Positions 1-10,130 are shown, numbered from the stretch's first letter. The stretch is 64,000 nucleotides of DNA from Nocardioides ferulae (GCF_003660455.1 NZ_QZVR01000001.1:496001-560000), one strand, 5' to 3'. Translations and numbers: made by a program. The notes: generated by a model not told the origin, from the sequence alone.

Positions 1-149
1 CGGCGGACGAGCACCCGGTCCGGCACGTCGACCGGCTGGCAGTCACAGCGGTCGGAGCAGGCCAGGAACGTGTGACGGGCGTGGCCGCACCGCGGGCACG
101 GCATGTCGTGGCTCAACGGGTGGTCGCTGCTCTGGACGGTGTCCCACAT
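1..149 (-). CDS. small zinc-ribbon protein (3' end outside window)
   Basis: The first 49 codons are visible and the frame runs off the left edge without a stop. The protein starts MWDTVQSSDH and carries two cysteine pairs, CPRCGH and, about 15 residues later, CSDRCDC. This spacing is typical of a small zinc ribbon. The ATG at 149 was chosen because an AGGAGG ribosome binding site lies 5 nt upstream on the minus strand and a TAACGT -10 box precedes that. Small zinc-ribbon proteins of this kind are common uncharacterised actinobacterial genes. No function can be assigned from the part seen. Confidence 0.6.
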   Translation of the reverse strand, partial: MWDTVQSSDHPLSHDMPCPRCGHARHTFLACSDRCDCQPVDVPDRVLVR

Positions 150-170
150 GGTCTCCTCCTGGAGATCCTG

Positions 171-176
171 ACGTTA
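171..176 (-). promoter_or_regulatory. -10 box of the zinc-ribbon gene
   Basis: TAACGT on the minus strand, about 21 nt upstream of the ATG at 149, followed by the AGGAGG ribosome binding site. The leader is short but not leaderless. Confidence 0.45.
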
Positions 177-180
177 GGAG

Positions 181-469
181 TCCCTTGCCTCCTGATCGGG
201 CAGAACCGCCGTGGCGTGAGCAGACGTAGTCAGAACAGGCCATGGAGTCGGCCCTGACGGAGGAGGAGCGCAGGTGCTCCCGTCAGCCCGGCAGCCCGGG
301 ACTCGCACACGGCCCGCAGCTGATCAGGCGTGCGCTCGCGAGCACGCCGGGGCGTCCGCTCGCCGACGGGCGTTGACCGGGCGTTCACCGCCGAGCCGTG
401 CCGGCTGTCTACCGTGCCGAGTCCGGCCAGCCGTCCGGGTCAGAGCCGACGAGACCGACAGGAGGGCGG
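181..469. other. stretch without a recognisable gene
   Basis: No frame here gives a convincing protein on either strand. The open frames are arginine- and proline-rich, as expected from high-GC noncoding or antisense sequence. An AGGAGG just before 470 belongs to the decayed glycosyltransferase that follows. Confidence 0.4.
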
Positions 470-930
470 ATGCCGGCGTACTCGAACCCCCAGGTGGCAG
501 CCGTGGCAGCCGTGGCGGTGGTGGTGGGGATCGGCACGGCACTCGCCGCGGCCCTGAGCGGTGGCTTCATCGACCTGGGTGTCTACCGGTTCGGGGCCAC
601 CAGCATCCTGCACGGCAACAGCCTCTACGACACCGAGGACCCGGCCTCCGGGCTCCCGTTCACCTACCCGCCGTTCGCGGCCGTGCTCTTCGTCCCCCTG
701 TCACTCTGCTGCTGCTCGCGCGGGAGAGCCGCGCCCGCTGGTGGTTGGCCGGGTCCTGGACCGCCGTCTTCGCGAGCCGCTCGATCTGGTGGCCGCCCGA
801 GACAGAGGGGCGCGAGCTGCACTGGACGGCCTGGCAGCAGTCGGCCGGCAACGCCTACGCCCTGTCCGCGCTGGCCCTGGCGGCCACAGCGGCGTACGCC
901 CTGATCGGGCGGGGCGCGGACCGTAGGCAA
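470..930 (+). pseudogene. decayed GT87 (DUF2029) polyprenol mannosyltransferase
   Basis: An intact start (AGGAGG then ATG at 470) opens a membrane protein with a first hydrophobic segment and the GT87 signature: GATSILHGNSLYD followed by LPFTYPPFAAVLFVPL. Around position 702 the reading frame changes. The other frame continues with a hydrophobic stretch and then jumps to the family's C-terminal block, HWTAWQQSAGNAYALS, plus a last membrane segment. GT87 enzymes are usually about 400 residues and multi-spanning. Here roughly 150 codons remain, so the middle of the gene is deleted and the frame is broken. The family transfers mannose from polyprenyl-phosphate-mannose in cell-envelope glycolipid synthesis. 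This copy cannot work. Confidence 0.75.
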
Positions 931-959
931 GGAGGGCGCGACCTGGCAGCATCGGGCGG

Positions 960-1394
960 GTGGCCAGCATCCCCGCAGACGCGCAACGCCTCCGTGATCT
1001 CGCCCTGCTGCGCCGCGTGCGGGACCGGATCGACCGCGACTACGCCCAGCCCCTCGACGTCGAGTCCCTCGCCCGAGGCGTGCACCTGTCCGCCGGGCAC
1101 CTGAGCCGCGAGTTCAAGCGGGCCTACGGCGAGTCGCCGTACTCCTACCTGATGACCCGCCGGATCGAGCGGGCCAAGACGCTGCTGCGCCGGGGCGACC
1201 TGAGCGTGACCGAGGTGTGCTTCGCCGTCGGATGCTCCTCACTGGGCACCTTCAGCACCCGGTTCAGCGAGCTGGTCGGGATGTCGCCGAGCGCCTACCG
1301 AGCAGCGGCCGGCGCCGAGGCCGCCGGCATCCCGCACTGCCTGGCCAAGCAGGTCACCAGACCGGTCAGGAATCGAGAAGCACTGGGCCGATGA
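960..1394 (+). CDS. AraC-family transcriptional regulator (DNA-binding domain only)
   Basis: A 144-residue protein that is almost entirely an AraC/XylS double helix-turn-helix domain. The first HTH falls in LDVESLARGVHLSAGHLSREF. The second is followed by the signature VCFAVGCSSLGTFSTRFSELVGMSPSAYR. No ligand-binding domain is present, as in MarA/SoxS-like members. The GTG start at 960 is tentative: there is no close ribosome binding site, but a CAGCAT box lies 7 nt upstream, resembling the leaderless promoters elsewhere in the window. The VOC gene follows 20 nt downstream. This AraC-VOC pairing is common in actinobacteria and suggests that the regulator controls the pair. Confidence 0.85.
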   Translation: MASIPADAQRLRDLALLRRVRDRIDRDYAQPLDVESLARGVHLSAGHLSREFKRAYGESPYSYLMTRRIERAKTLLRRGDLSVTEVCFAVGCSSLGTFSTRFSELVGMSPSAYRAAAGAEAAGIPHCLAKQVTRPVRNREALGR

Positions 1395-1401
1395 GCGCCG
1401 C

Positions 1402-1407
1402 TAGCGT
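1402..1407 (+). promoter_or_regulatory. leaderless -10 box (TAGCGT) of the VOC gene
   Basis: TAGCGT ends 7 nt before the ATG at 1415. Transcription would start at or next to the start codon. Confidence 0.55.
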
Positions 1408-1414
1408 CGCGCAC

Positions 1415-1828
1415 ATGAACATCACCATCCACTACACCTTCCTCCCGCACACCGACCCCGACGCCTCGCTGGCGTTCTACCGCGACACGCTGGGCTTCGA
1501 CGTCCGCAACGACGTCGGCTACGAAGGTATGCGCTGGATCACGGTGGGGCCGCCCGACCAGGCGGCGCCCGCGCTGGTGCTCACTCCGCCGGCGGCCGAC
1601 CCCGGCCTGAGCGACGACGAACGGCGCACGATCCTCGAGCTGATCGCGAAGGGCTCCTACGGCGCCGCGCTCACCCTGGCGACCGACGACCTCGACGGGC
1701 TGTTCAAGAAGCTGGTCGACAGCGGCGCCGACGTCCTCCAGGAGCCGATGGACCAGCCCTACGGCGTGCGCGACTGCGCCTTCCGCGACCCGGCCGGCAA
1801 CCTGCTGCGCATCAACGAGGTCGCCTGA
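1415..1828 (+). CDS. VOC (glyoxalase/bleomycin-resistance fold) protein
   Basis: A 137-residue single-domain VOC protein with both beta-alpha-beta-beta-beta halves. The N-terminal half has DASLAFYRDTLGFDVRND. The C-terminal half has the typical GVRDCAFRDPAGNLLRINE ending, whose Glu is a likely metal ligand. The ATG at 1415 is preferred over an in-frame ATG at 1391 because a TAGCGT box lies 7 nt before it. VOC proteins include dioxygenases, glyoxalases and drug-binding resistance proteins, and the substrate here cannot be read from sequence. The gene sits between an AraC regulator and a UvrA-like ATPase, a setting often met in stress or resistance cassettes. Confidence 0.85.
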   Translation: MNITIHYTFLPHTDPDASLAFYRDTLGFDVRNDVGYEGMRWITVGPPDQAAPALVLTPPAADPGLSDDERRTILELIAKGSYGAALTLATDDLDGLFKKLVDSGADVLQEPMDQPYGVRDCAFRDPAGNLLRINEVA

Positions 1829-1873
1829 GCTGAGCGTCCCGGCCCGCCCGTCCCCACCCGAAGGAGACCAGCT

Positions 1874-4231
<2,358 letters not shown>

Positions 4232-4236
4232 CACTC

Positions 4237-4279
4237 GGTGGTCGAGCCTGCCGACTCAGTGGTCGAGCTTGCCGAGACC
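4237..4279. repeat. two copies of an intergenic palindromic repeat
   Basis: Two units, GGTGGTCGAGCCTGCCGA (from 4237) and GTGGTCGAGCTTGCCGAGAC (from 4259), lie between convergent genes. A third copy is at 30306. Each unit is partly self-complementary (GGTCGAG against CGAGACC), so it may fold into a bidirectional terminator. Confidence 0.5.
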
Positions 4280-5113
4280 CGGCCGGCGGTCACCCCGGAT
4301 AGCCGTGCAGCGCCCGGGCGGCGCAGCGGCGTACCTCGTCGTCCATGGCGTCGAGCAGGTCGGAGCCGACCCGCCAGCGATGCCAGTGGAGCGCGACGTC
4401 GACGGTGGCCTCGGTGGGCAGTCGCACCAGCCGGCCGGTGACCAGGTCGTCGGCGACCTGGGCCTCGGGCAGCACGCTCCAGCCGAGCCCGGCCCGCACG
4501 GCGTCGAGGTACTCCCGGTTGGAGGGCACCAGGTGGGCGCGGAGCCTGCCGGGGGAGAGACCCTGTAGCTGCGCGAACGCGTCGGGGAGGGCGTCGTCGG
4601 CGTCGAAGCGCAGGGTGGGGGTGTCGGCCAGCCACTCGGTGAGTCCGTCGGCGGGCAACCCGTCCGGGGGAAGCAGCTCGGGAGCGCAGGCGGGCAGGTA
4701 GCGCATCCGGCCCAGTGGCGCTGCCCGGCAGCCGGTCGGCGGTTCGGCCCGGGTCGACACCGCCGCCACCACCTCGGCGCGTTCCAGCAGCTGGGCGGTG
4801 CGGTCCTGGTCCTCGATCCGCAGGTCGATCAGCACCTCGGCCCGCGCGAACCAGCGCAGCATCGGTGCGAACCAGGTCGACAACGAGTCGGCGTTGACGG
4901 CGAGGGTGAGCGTCGTCGGGCGCCCGGCCGAGCGTTCGTGCTCGGTCAGCAGCCAGTCGATCTCGCGGGCCAGCTTCAGCACCGCTCGCCCGGGCTCGGT
5001 GACCCGGACCGGCCGTCCCCGCGTCACCACGGGGTGTCCGACCGAGCGCTCGAGCCCGGTCAGACGCTGGCTGAGCGCACTCACCGAGACGTGCAGTGAC
5101 CGCGCGGCGGCGT

Positions 5114-5121
5114 CGAAGCTC
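5114..5121. repeat. left target-site duplication of the IS element
   Basis: CGAAGCTC, 8 bp, repeated exactly at 6554-6561. The length fits IS256-family insertion. Confidence 0.85.
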
Positions 5122-6553
5122 AGTTGAGTCCCCGATAGTGGTGTAGCGCGGTCGCCGAGATCGTCACCGGCGTGTACGGAAGACGTAGATGCGGCCACCG
5201 CGTGATCCTTCGAGTGAACCTTCTGACAGAACCCTCGAACGGAGTCATCACGATGACCGCACCACACATTGTCGACCCTGCCGGCCTGCTCGGCGAAGCC
5301 CTCGCCGAGGCCAGCCCCGACCTGATGCGCTCGTTGCTGCAGACGATCATCAACGCCCTGCTGTCCGCGGATGCCGACGCCGTCGTGGGCGCGGAGTACG
5401 GACAGTCCACGCCGGGCCGCACGGCGCAGCGCAATGGCTACCGTCGGCGCCCGTTGGATACGCGGGTCGGCACGATCGACGTGGCGATCCCGAAGCTGCG
5501 CAAGGGCACCTACTTCCCCGAGTGGCTGTTGGAGCGCCGCAAGCGCTCGGAGTCCGCGCTGATCACGGTGGTGGCCGACTGCTACCTCGCCGGCGTCAGC
5601 ACCCGGCGGATGGACAAGCTGGTCAAGACCCTGGGCATCGACTCCCTGTCGAAGTCGCAGGTCTCCCGGATGGCCGCCGAGCTGGATGAGCACGTCGAGG
5701 AGTTCCGCCACCGCCCCCTCGACGCTGCGGGACCGTTCACGTTCGTCTCTGCTGACGCGTTGACGATGAAGGTCCGCGAGGGCGGGCGGGTGATCAACGC
5801 CGTCGTGCTGCTGGCCACTGGGGTCAACGGCGACGGTCACCGTGAGGTCCTCGGCATGCGGGTGGCCACGAGTGAGACCGGTGCGGCGTGGAATGAGTTC
5901 TTCGCTGACCTGGTCGCCCGCGGCCTGACCGGGGTCCGGCTGGTCACCTCCGATGCCCACCAAGGTCTGGTCGAGGCGGTTGCAGCGAACCTCCCGGGTG
6001 CGTCGTGGCAGCGGTGCCGCACCCACTACGCAGCGAACCTGATGTCGGTGACCCCGAAAGCGATGTGGCCTGCGGTGAAGGCGATGCTGCACTCGGTCTA
6101 CGACCAGCCCGACCGGCCCGCGGTCCACGCCCAGTTCGACCGGCTCCTGGACTACGTCGAGGGCAAGCTGCCCGAGGTCCATGACCACCTCGACACCGCC
6201 CGCGGCGACATCCTCGCGTTCACCGAGTTCCCCAAGGACGTGTGGACCCAGATCTGGTCCAACAACCCCGCCGAGCGGCTCAACCGCGAGATCCGGCGCC
6301 GCACCGACGCCGTGGGGATTTTCCCCACCCGTGGCGCCATCGTGCGCCTGGTCGGAGCGGTCCTGGCCGAGCAGACCGACGAATGGGCCGAAGGCCGCCG
6401 CTACCTCGGACTCGACCTCCTCGCCCGCTGCCGCGTCAACCTCGTCCCCGACACCGACACCGACACCGAGATCGGAGCTGAGCAACTGCCCGCCCTCACT
6501 GCCTAGACCCAAGAGAAGGAACGCAGCACTACACCACTACCCGGGACTTGACC
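5122..6553 (+). mobile_element. complete IS256-family insertion sequence
   Basis: A 1432-bp element bounded by 8-bp duplications of CGAAGCTC. The ends are imperfect inverted repeats of about 26 bp that share AGTCCC and the run TAGTGGTGTAG. It carries one transposase gene reading away from the left end. The length, the target duplication and the DDE transposase all agree with IS256. It interrupts the lysR gene in the opposite orientation. Confidence 0.9.
5253..6506 (+). CDS. IS256-family transposase
   Basis: A 417-residue DDE transposase of the MULE/IS256 superfamily. The catalytic residues appear to be Asp in FVSADALTMKV, Asp in VTSDAHQGLV and Glu in SNNPAERLNREIRRR. The N-terminal half has the family's NGYRRRPLDTRVGTIDVAIP strand region. 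The ATG at 5253 has a GGAG ribosome binding site about 9 nt upstream. An in-frame start further 5' would overlap the terminal repeat region. The gene is intact with no frameshift, so the element may be active. The C-terminus ends with an acidic Asp-Thr repeat (DTDTDTEIG). Confidence 0.93.
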   Translation: MTAPHIVDPAGLLGEALAEASPDLMRSLLQTIINALLSADADAVVGAEYGQSTPGRTAQRNGYRRRPLDTRVGTIDVAIPKLRKGTYFPEWLLERRKRSESALITVVADCYLAGVSTRRMDKLVKTLGIDSLSKSQVSRMAAELDEHVEEFRHRPLDAAGPFTFVSADALTMKVREGGRVINAVVLLATGVNGDGHREVLGMRVATSETGAAWNEFFADLVARGLTGVRLVTSDAHQGLVEAVAANLPGASWQRCRTHYAANLMSVTPKAMWPAVKAMLHSVYDQPDRPAVHAQFDRLLDYVEGKLPEVHDHLDTARGDILAFTEFPKDVWTQIWSNNPAERLNREIRRRTDAVGIFPTRGAIVRLVGAVLAEQTDEWAEGRRYLGLDLLARCRVNLVPDTDTDTEIGAEQLPALTA

Positions 6554-6561
6554 CGAAGCTC
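6554..6561. repeat. right target-site duplication of the IS element
   Basis: CGAAGCTC, the second copy of the 8-bp duplication at 5114-5121. Confidence 0.85.
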
Positions 6562-6620
6562 TGCTGGTCGACGACCGCCACCAGGGCCTGGAGTTGGGGG
6601 AGCGAGGGTCTCATTCAGGC

Positions 6621-6626
6621 AACCTA
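6621..6626 (-). promoter_or_regulatory. leaderless -10 box (TAGGTT) of the disrupted lysR gene
   Basis: TAGGTT on the minus strand ends 6 nt before the ATG at 6614. It is divergent from the promoter of the arginase-fold gene, about 50 bp away. Confidence 0.55.
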
Positions 6627-6671
6627 AACCCTCTACCGTTCTTCGCGCTTCACCTGAACCTCAGCGGTGCC

Positions 6672-6677
6672 TAACGT
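6672..6677 (+). promoter_or_regulatory. leaderless -10 box (TAACGT) of the arginase-fold gene
   Basis: TAACGT ends 7 nt before the ATG at 6685. Confidence 0.55.
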
Positions 6678-6684
6678 CGGTGGC

Positions 6685-7500
6685 ATGACGACCTCACCCA
6701 CCAGCAGGCCTCAGGTCCTGGGCTACCGGGGCCCCGCCGGCGACCACAACGACCGTCCGAATCGCTCCGTGCCGCCGCTGCTCGAGGCGGTCACCCAGGC
6801 GACGGGTCGCCCCGGTCGACTGTTCGGCGTCGGCTTCGAGGCCCGGACGCTGAGCAGCGGCGAGCACTTGGCTGCCGCGCGGCCGCACCTGGCCGAGTAC
6901 GCCGGAGCGGTCGGCGCCCAGCTGGCCGCGGGGCACCGCCCGGTCTGTGTCCACGGGCGCTGTGCGGTGAGCCTGGCCACCCTGCCGAGGGTGATGGAGG
7001 CGCACCCGGACGCCGTCGTCGTGTGGCTGGACGCCCACGCCGACCTCAATGTGCCGGGTGCTAGCCCCACCGACTACCTCGGCGGGATGGCGGTCTCGGG
7101 GCCGTTGGGTTGGTGGGACTCCGGCTTCGGTGCAGGGCTCACCCCGGACCGGCTCGTGCTGGTGGGCACTCGCTCGATCGACGGGCCCGAGCAGAGGGCC
7201 ATCGAGGAGCACGGCATCCCGGTGGTCCCGCCGGGGGAGGTGACCGGCGCGCGGGTGGGGGAGTTGGTCGCCGGCCGGCCGGTGGTCTTCCACCTCGACT
7301 GCGATGTGCTCGAGCCCGGTCTGTTCCGCACCGACTATCGCGAGCCCGCGGGGCTCGGACTGGAGCAGTTGGCCGACGTGACCGCCGAGCTGGCAGCCGC
7401 CGGCCCGGTGGTCGGTGTCGAGATCGCCGAGTGGGAGGGGCCCGGCACGCACGATGCCACCGACTTGGTCGCCGCACTCCGCCCACTCCTGGCGCCATGA
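6685..7500 (+). CDS. arginase/agmatinase/formiminoglutamase-fold protein with altered metal site
   Basis: A 271-residue ureohydrolase-fold protein. The DAHxD motif is present (VVWLDAHADLN) and so is a D-x-D pair in FHLDCDVLEPG. The usual first motif GGDHS is replaced by HGRCAVS, so the His ligand of the manganese site is Cys here. The final Asp of the third motif is Glu. Ureohydrolases cleave guanidino or formimino groups with a two-metal centre, so activity or metal preference may differ in this protein. The ATG at 6685 fits the leaderless promoter, and a longer GTG-started frame would include the -10 box. The gene is divergent from the split ArgP-type regulator, which may once have controlled it. 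Confidence 0.8.
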   Translation: MTTSPTSRPQVLGYRGPAGDHNDRPNRSVPPLLEAVTQATGRPGRLFGVGFEARTLSSGEHLAAARPHLAEYAGAVGAQLAAGHRPVCVHGRCAVSLATLPRVMEAHPDAVVVWLDAHADLNVPGASPTDYLGGMAVSGPLGWWDSGFGAGLTPDRLVLVGTRSIDGPEQRAIEEHGIPVVPPGEVTGARVGELVAGRPVVFHLDCDVLEPGLFRTDYREPAGLGLEQLADVTAELAAAGPVVGVEIAEWEGPGTHDATDLVAALRPLLAP

Positions 7501-7519
7501 CGGCGTCGGCGGGGACCAC

Positions 7520-7525
7520 TATGGT
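7520..7525 (+). promoter_or_regulatory. leaderless -10 box (TATGGT)
   Basis: TATGGT ends 7 nt before the ATG at 7533. Confidence 0.5.
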
Positions 7526-7532
7526 CGCCACC

Positions 7533-8201
7533 ATGGACCTCACCGTCGACCTGGAGACCGGCCGGACTGCCTGCGCGGAGTCGATCGAGGCGTTCTTGCG
7601 CGCGGTCGACGATCTGAGCGAGCACGACCTGCTTGCGCCGTCGCGCTGCCACGGGTGGACGCTTCTCGACGTGGTGGTGCACGTGATCGCCGGCTGGCAG
7701 GAGATGCTCGGCGGACTGGTGTCGCCCATCGAGTCCGAGCCGACCGTGGACGCGGCGACGTACTGGCCCGCGTTCGCCGAGCAGTACGCCAGCAACGACC
7801 CGATCCCAGCGCTGATGTCCCAGCGGCGCCGCACGGCGGCTTTCGCCCGACCGTCCTCGGCGACTGCCCAGCTCCGCGACGTCGGGGCCGCGCTGCTGCG
7901 CGGCGTCTCGCGGTGTGCCGAGGGGCGCTACCTGTGGGACACCCATGTCTTCGCCGCGGGTGACTTCCTGGCGGTGTGGGCCGTCGAGGGCGTCGTGCAC
8001 CACCTTGACCTCGACCTGGACGGCGGTGAGCCTGCCCCCGGCGCTGCTCTGCGCATCGCGAGGACGAGCATCGAGTCACTCGTGGGTGAGTCGCTGCCAG
8101 GACAGTGGCCGGACGTCGAGGCCGTGCTGATCGGCACCGGACGGTGCCCCGTCCCGGCCGGGCTCGGTGTGCTGACCGACCGCCTTCCCGCGCTGGGCTG
8201 A
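7533..8201 (+). CDS. maleylpyruvate isomerase-family (mycothiol-dependent type) protein
   Basis: A 222-residue DinB-like four-helix protein of the TIGR03083 type. The N-terminal helix carries CAESIEAFLRAVDDLSEHDL, followed by PSRCHGWTLLDVVVHVIAGW. The His in VVHV and the later His residues in VEGVVHHLDLDLDG are the likely metal ligands. Members use mycothiol in isomerisation or detoxification, but most are uncharacterised. The ATG at 7533 was chosen over upstream in-frame starts because of the TATGGT box 7 nt before it. No neighbour points to a particular pathway. Confidence 0.8.
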   Translation: MDLTVDLETGRTACAESIEAFLRAVDDLSEHDLLAPSRCHGWTLLDVVVHVIAGWQEMLGGLVSPIESEPTVDAATYWPAFAEQYASNDPIPALMSQRRRTAAFARPSSATAQLRDVGAALLRGVSRCAEGRYLWDTHVFAAGDFLAVWAVEGVVHHLDLDLDGGEPAPGAALRIARTSIESLVGESLPGQWPDVEAVLIGTGRCPVPAGLGVLTDRLPALG

Positions 8202-8222
8202 CAACCCGCTTGGCGGCCCCGC

Positions 8223-8228
8223 TAGCGT
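8223..8228 (+). promoter_or_regulatory. leaderless -10 box (TAGCGT) of tspO
   Basis: TAGCGT ends 7 nt before the ATG at 8236. Confidence 0.55.
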
Positions 8229-8235
8229 CGAGGCC

Positions 8236-8712
8236 ATGCGCCTGCGCACCCTGCTGTCCACCTCCACCGCCACGGGCGCGACCGCGGCGATCGGCTCCCT
8301 GGCCAGCCAGAACACTCGGAGCCGGTGGTACCGCAAGCTCGACAAGCCCGACTTCCAGCCGCCGGCCGAGGTGTTCTCGGTCGTCTGGACCGCGTTGTAC
8401 GCCGACATCGCCGTCGCGTCGGCCAGCGCGATCGACCGGCTCGAGCAGGAGAGCCCCGAGGCCGCCCGCGCCTACCGGCGGGCGCTCGCCGTGAATCTGG
8501 CGCTCAACGCGTCCTGGACCTGGGTGTTCTTCAGCGCGCGTCGGTTGCCGGCCGCCACCGCGGTGGCCGGCGCGCTGGCGGTCAGCAGCGCCGACCTGGC
8601 CCGTCGCAGCGGCCAGGCAGACCCGAAGCTGGGCCTCGCGCTCGCGCCGTACGCCCTGTGGTGCGGCTTCGCGACCGTGCTCAGCGAGGCGATCCGGCGC
8701 CGCAACGGCTGA
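8236..8712 (+). CDS. TspO/MBR-family membrane protein
   Basis: A 158-residue protein with the TspO signature: WYRKLDKPDFQPPAEVF followed by VVWTALYADIA. Five hydrophobic segments are visible, the usual topology, and the C-terminus has the family's LAPYALWCGFATVLS. TspO proteins bind tetrapyrroles and sterol-like ligands and are linked to stress and porphyrin handling. The first 25 residues contain a hydrophobic stretch without much conservation. The gene has its own leaderless promoter and is convergent with the GNAT gene, with only 8 bp between the stop codons. Confidence 0.87.
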   Translation: MRLRTLLSTSTATGATAAIGSLASQNTRSRWYRKLDKPDFQPPAEVFSVVWTALYADIAVASASAIDRLEQESPEAARAYRRALAVNLALNASWTWVFFSARRLPAATAVAGALAVSSADLARRSGQADPKLGLALAPYALWCGFATVLSEAIRRRNG

Positions 8713-8720
8713 GCAGTCGT

Positions 8721-9191
8721 TCAGCCCCCACCCAGGGGGGCGCGCATGGCGGGGAAGGCCGTGTCGGCGAACCCCGCCCGCACGTACATTTCTCGCCCCA
8801 CCGCGGTGGCCATCAGCTCGGCGCGCCCGACGCCGGTTCGGTGAGCCCAAGTCATGACCTCGTCGAACGCCGCCCGGCCGTGCCCGCGGCGACGATGGGC
8901 GGGTGCGGTGGCGACGTTGCTCACGAGGATGTCGCGACCGTCCGGCACGGCGGGCGAGGGGGCAGCGTCGCGGACGGCCCCCACCGCACAGCTCACGATC
9001 TCGCCGTCCACCTCGACCACCACGAGGCAGTAGTCGGCGTCGTCGACCCGGTCGGAGAACCACCGGTGGGCGTGGCTGCGCCACGGCGCTTCGCTCTCGG
9101 GCACGCCCATCGCGGCGAACATCTCCGCGCGCAGCCACACCAGCGCGTCCACGTCCGTCGTCGTCGCTCTCCGCACGATCCGGTCGCTCAC
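8721..9191 (-). CDS. GNAT N-acetyltransferase
   Basis: A 156-residue single-domain GNAT. Motif A is clear: ILVSNVATAPAHRRRGHGRAAFDEVM, with the R-R-x-G-x-G acetyl-CoA pyrophosphate loop. The C-terminal motif B is GREMYVRAGFADTAFPAMR. The GTG start at 9191 is fixed by a TAGCCT box 7 nt upstream, consistent with a leaderless transcript. The acceptor substrate is unknown. The gene stands alone, convergent with tspO. Confidence 0.85.
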   Translation of the reverse strand: MSDRIVRRATTTDVDALVWLRAEMFAAMGVPESEAPWRSHAHRWFSDRVDDADYCLVVVEVDGEIVSCAVGAVRDAAPSPAVPDGRDILVSNVATAPAHRRRGHGRAAFDEVMTWAHRTGVGRAELMATAVGREMYVRAGFADTAFPAMRAPLGGG

Positions 9192-9198
9192 CCGGCTG

Positions 9199-9204
9199 AG
9201 GCTA
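9199..9204 (-). promoter_or_regulatory. leaderless -10 box (TAGCCT) of the GNAT gene
   Basis: TAGCCT on the minus strand ends 7 nt before the GTG at 9191. Confidence 0.5.
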
Positions 9205-9253
9205 GTCGGGGCCCTGTTCAGGGACCTGCACGGGCCGCGCCGAGGAGCAGGAC

Positions 9254-9259
9254 TAGGTT
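9254..9259 (+). promoter_or_regulatory. -10 box (TAGGTT) of the SDR remnant
   Basis: TAGGTT lies about 39 nt upstream of the ATG at 9298, which also has a CCAGGAGG ribosome binding site. The promoter and start survived although the gene did not. Confidence 0.4.
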
Positions 9260-9297
9260 GCTGGGAGGATCACCCACTGCCACCCAGGAGGCCTTCG

Positions 9298-9440
9298 ATG
9301 TCTCGTCCCGTCACCCGATCCATCCACGGCACGACGACCGTGATCACCGGCGCCAGCGCGGGCATCGGGGCCGCCGTCGCCCGGACCCTGGTGGACGCCG
9401 GTGGGCAGGTCGCGGTCGGTGCGCGCCGGGCGTGTGGCAG
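9298..9440 (+). pseudogene. short-chain dehydrogenase, 5' stub only
   Basis: The first 46 codons encode a normal SDR start: a beta strand, the nucleotide-binding motif TGASAGIGAAVARTL and the second strand QVAVGARR. SDR similarity then stops. The frame runs on for about 45 unrelated codons into the 3' end of the next gene on the other strand. Typical SDRs have about 250 residues, and no catalytic Tyr-x3-Lys region follows. The rest was lost by deletion, marking the left edge of the scrambled island. Confidence 0.7.
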
Positions 9441-9514
9441 CTGTGGCCGGCCGCCCACGGCGACTGAGGCCGGCGGGTCCGCTGAACCCGATCGTCCACG
9501 GGCGGGGGAGCGGA

Positions 9515-10130
9515 TCAGACCTTCAGGTCATCGGGGAACCCGGTCCACCGAAGCTCGGCGGGCAGGTGCGACATGTCGTTGAAGACCATCACGGCAGGCG
9601 GCCGGTCAGGGGAGTGCCGCAGCACCGTCAGTGCGGCGTGGGCGTGGTCGATCCCCAGCCAGCGCCACGACGGGGCGGCGTACGCATGGCGGACGAGCCA
9701 TCCGATGGTGAAGGCGTGGGTCACCACGAGGTGGTGGCTGTCCTCCTCACCCTGCCCCGGTCCGGCGAGCATCCGGACGGCCGCGCCCGCGAGCTGGGCC
9801 CCCCGAGCCGCCTCCTCCGACGAGACGCCACCCAGGAAGGCCAGCGCGCGGGGGCGGTACGCCGGGTCGATCTCGTCGGGGGAGCGGCAGGTAGGGGACG
9901 TAGTTCCCGGCCGCCTCGAGCTCGGCGACCGGCCCCGGGTAGTCGAGGTGCCGGGCCACGTGCTCCGCCGTCTGCGTCGTCCTCGGCAGCGGGCCGTGCT
10001 GGACCGATGCGAAGCGCACCATCGACAGTCGCTGCCCCAGCAGCTCGGCCTGACGGACACCCCGTTCGGTCAGCCTGCCATCGTCGCCCGGCTCGGCGTG
10101 CCGCGTGAGGTAGAGGTGGCGTACCGACAT
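9515..10130 (-). pseudogene. histidine phosphatase family protein, frameshifted
   Basis: The N-terminal half (start ATG at 10130, MSVRHLYLTRHAEPGDDG) has the RHG-type motif LTRHAE and TQTAEHVA. The C-terminal half lies in another frame and includes AYRPRALAFLGG, VVTHAFTIGWLVRHA and the end GFPDDLKV at 9515. The two frames meet at a run of five G at 9878-9882 (plus strand). Removing one base would give a continuous protein of about 205 residues with both catalytic His residues. Either the gene is inactivated or the homopolymer is a sequencing error. Members hydrolyse small phosphate esters or act on phosphoproteins. Confidence 0.72.

Larger units (their letters stand above)
4290..6614 (-). pseudogene. 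LysR-family regulator (ArgP/LysG type) split by an IS256-family element
   Basis: The N-terminal codons run from the ATG at 6614 (MRPSLPQLQALVAVVDQQSF). They resume after the insertion at 5121 with DAAARSLHVSVSALSQRL. Joining the two parts across one copy of the 8-bp target duplication restores an unbroken winged-HTH and a LysR effector domain ending in RCAARALHGYPG at 4290. The sequence is of the ArgP/LysG subgroup, which regulates basic amino-acid export. No lysE-like exporter is adjacent. A TAGGTT box 6 nt before the ATG marks a leaderless promoter. The gene is otherwise undamaged, so the insertion looks recent. Confidence 0.88.
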
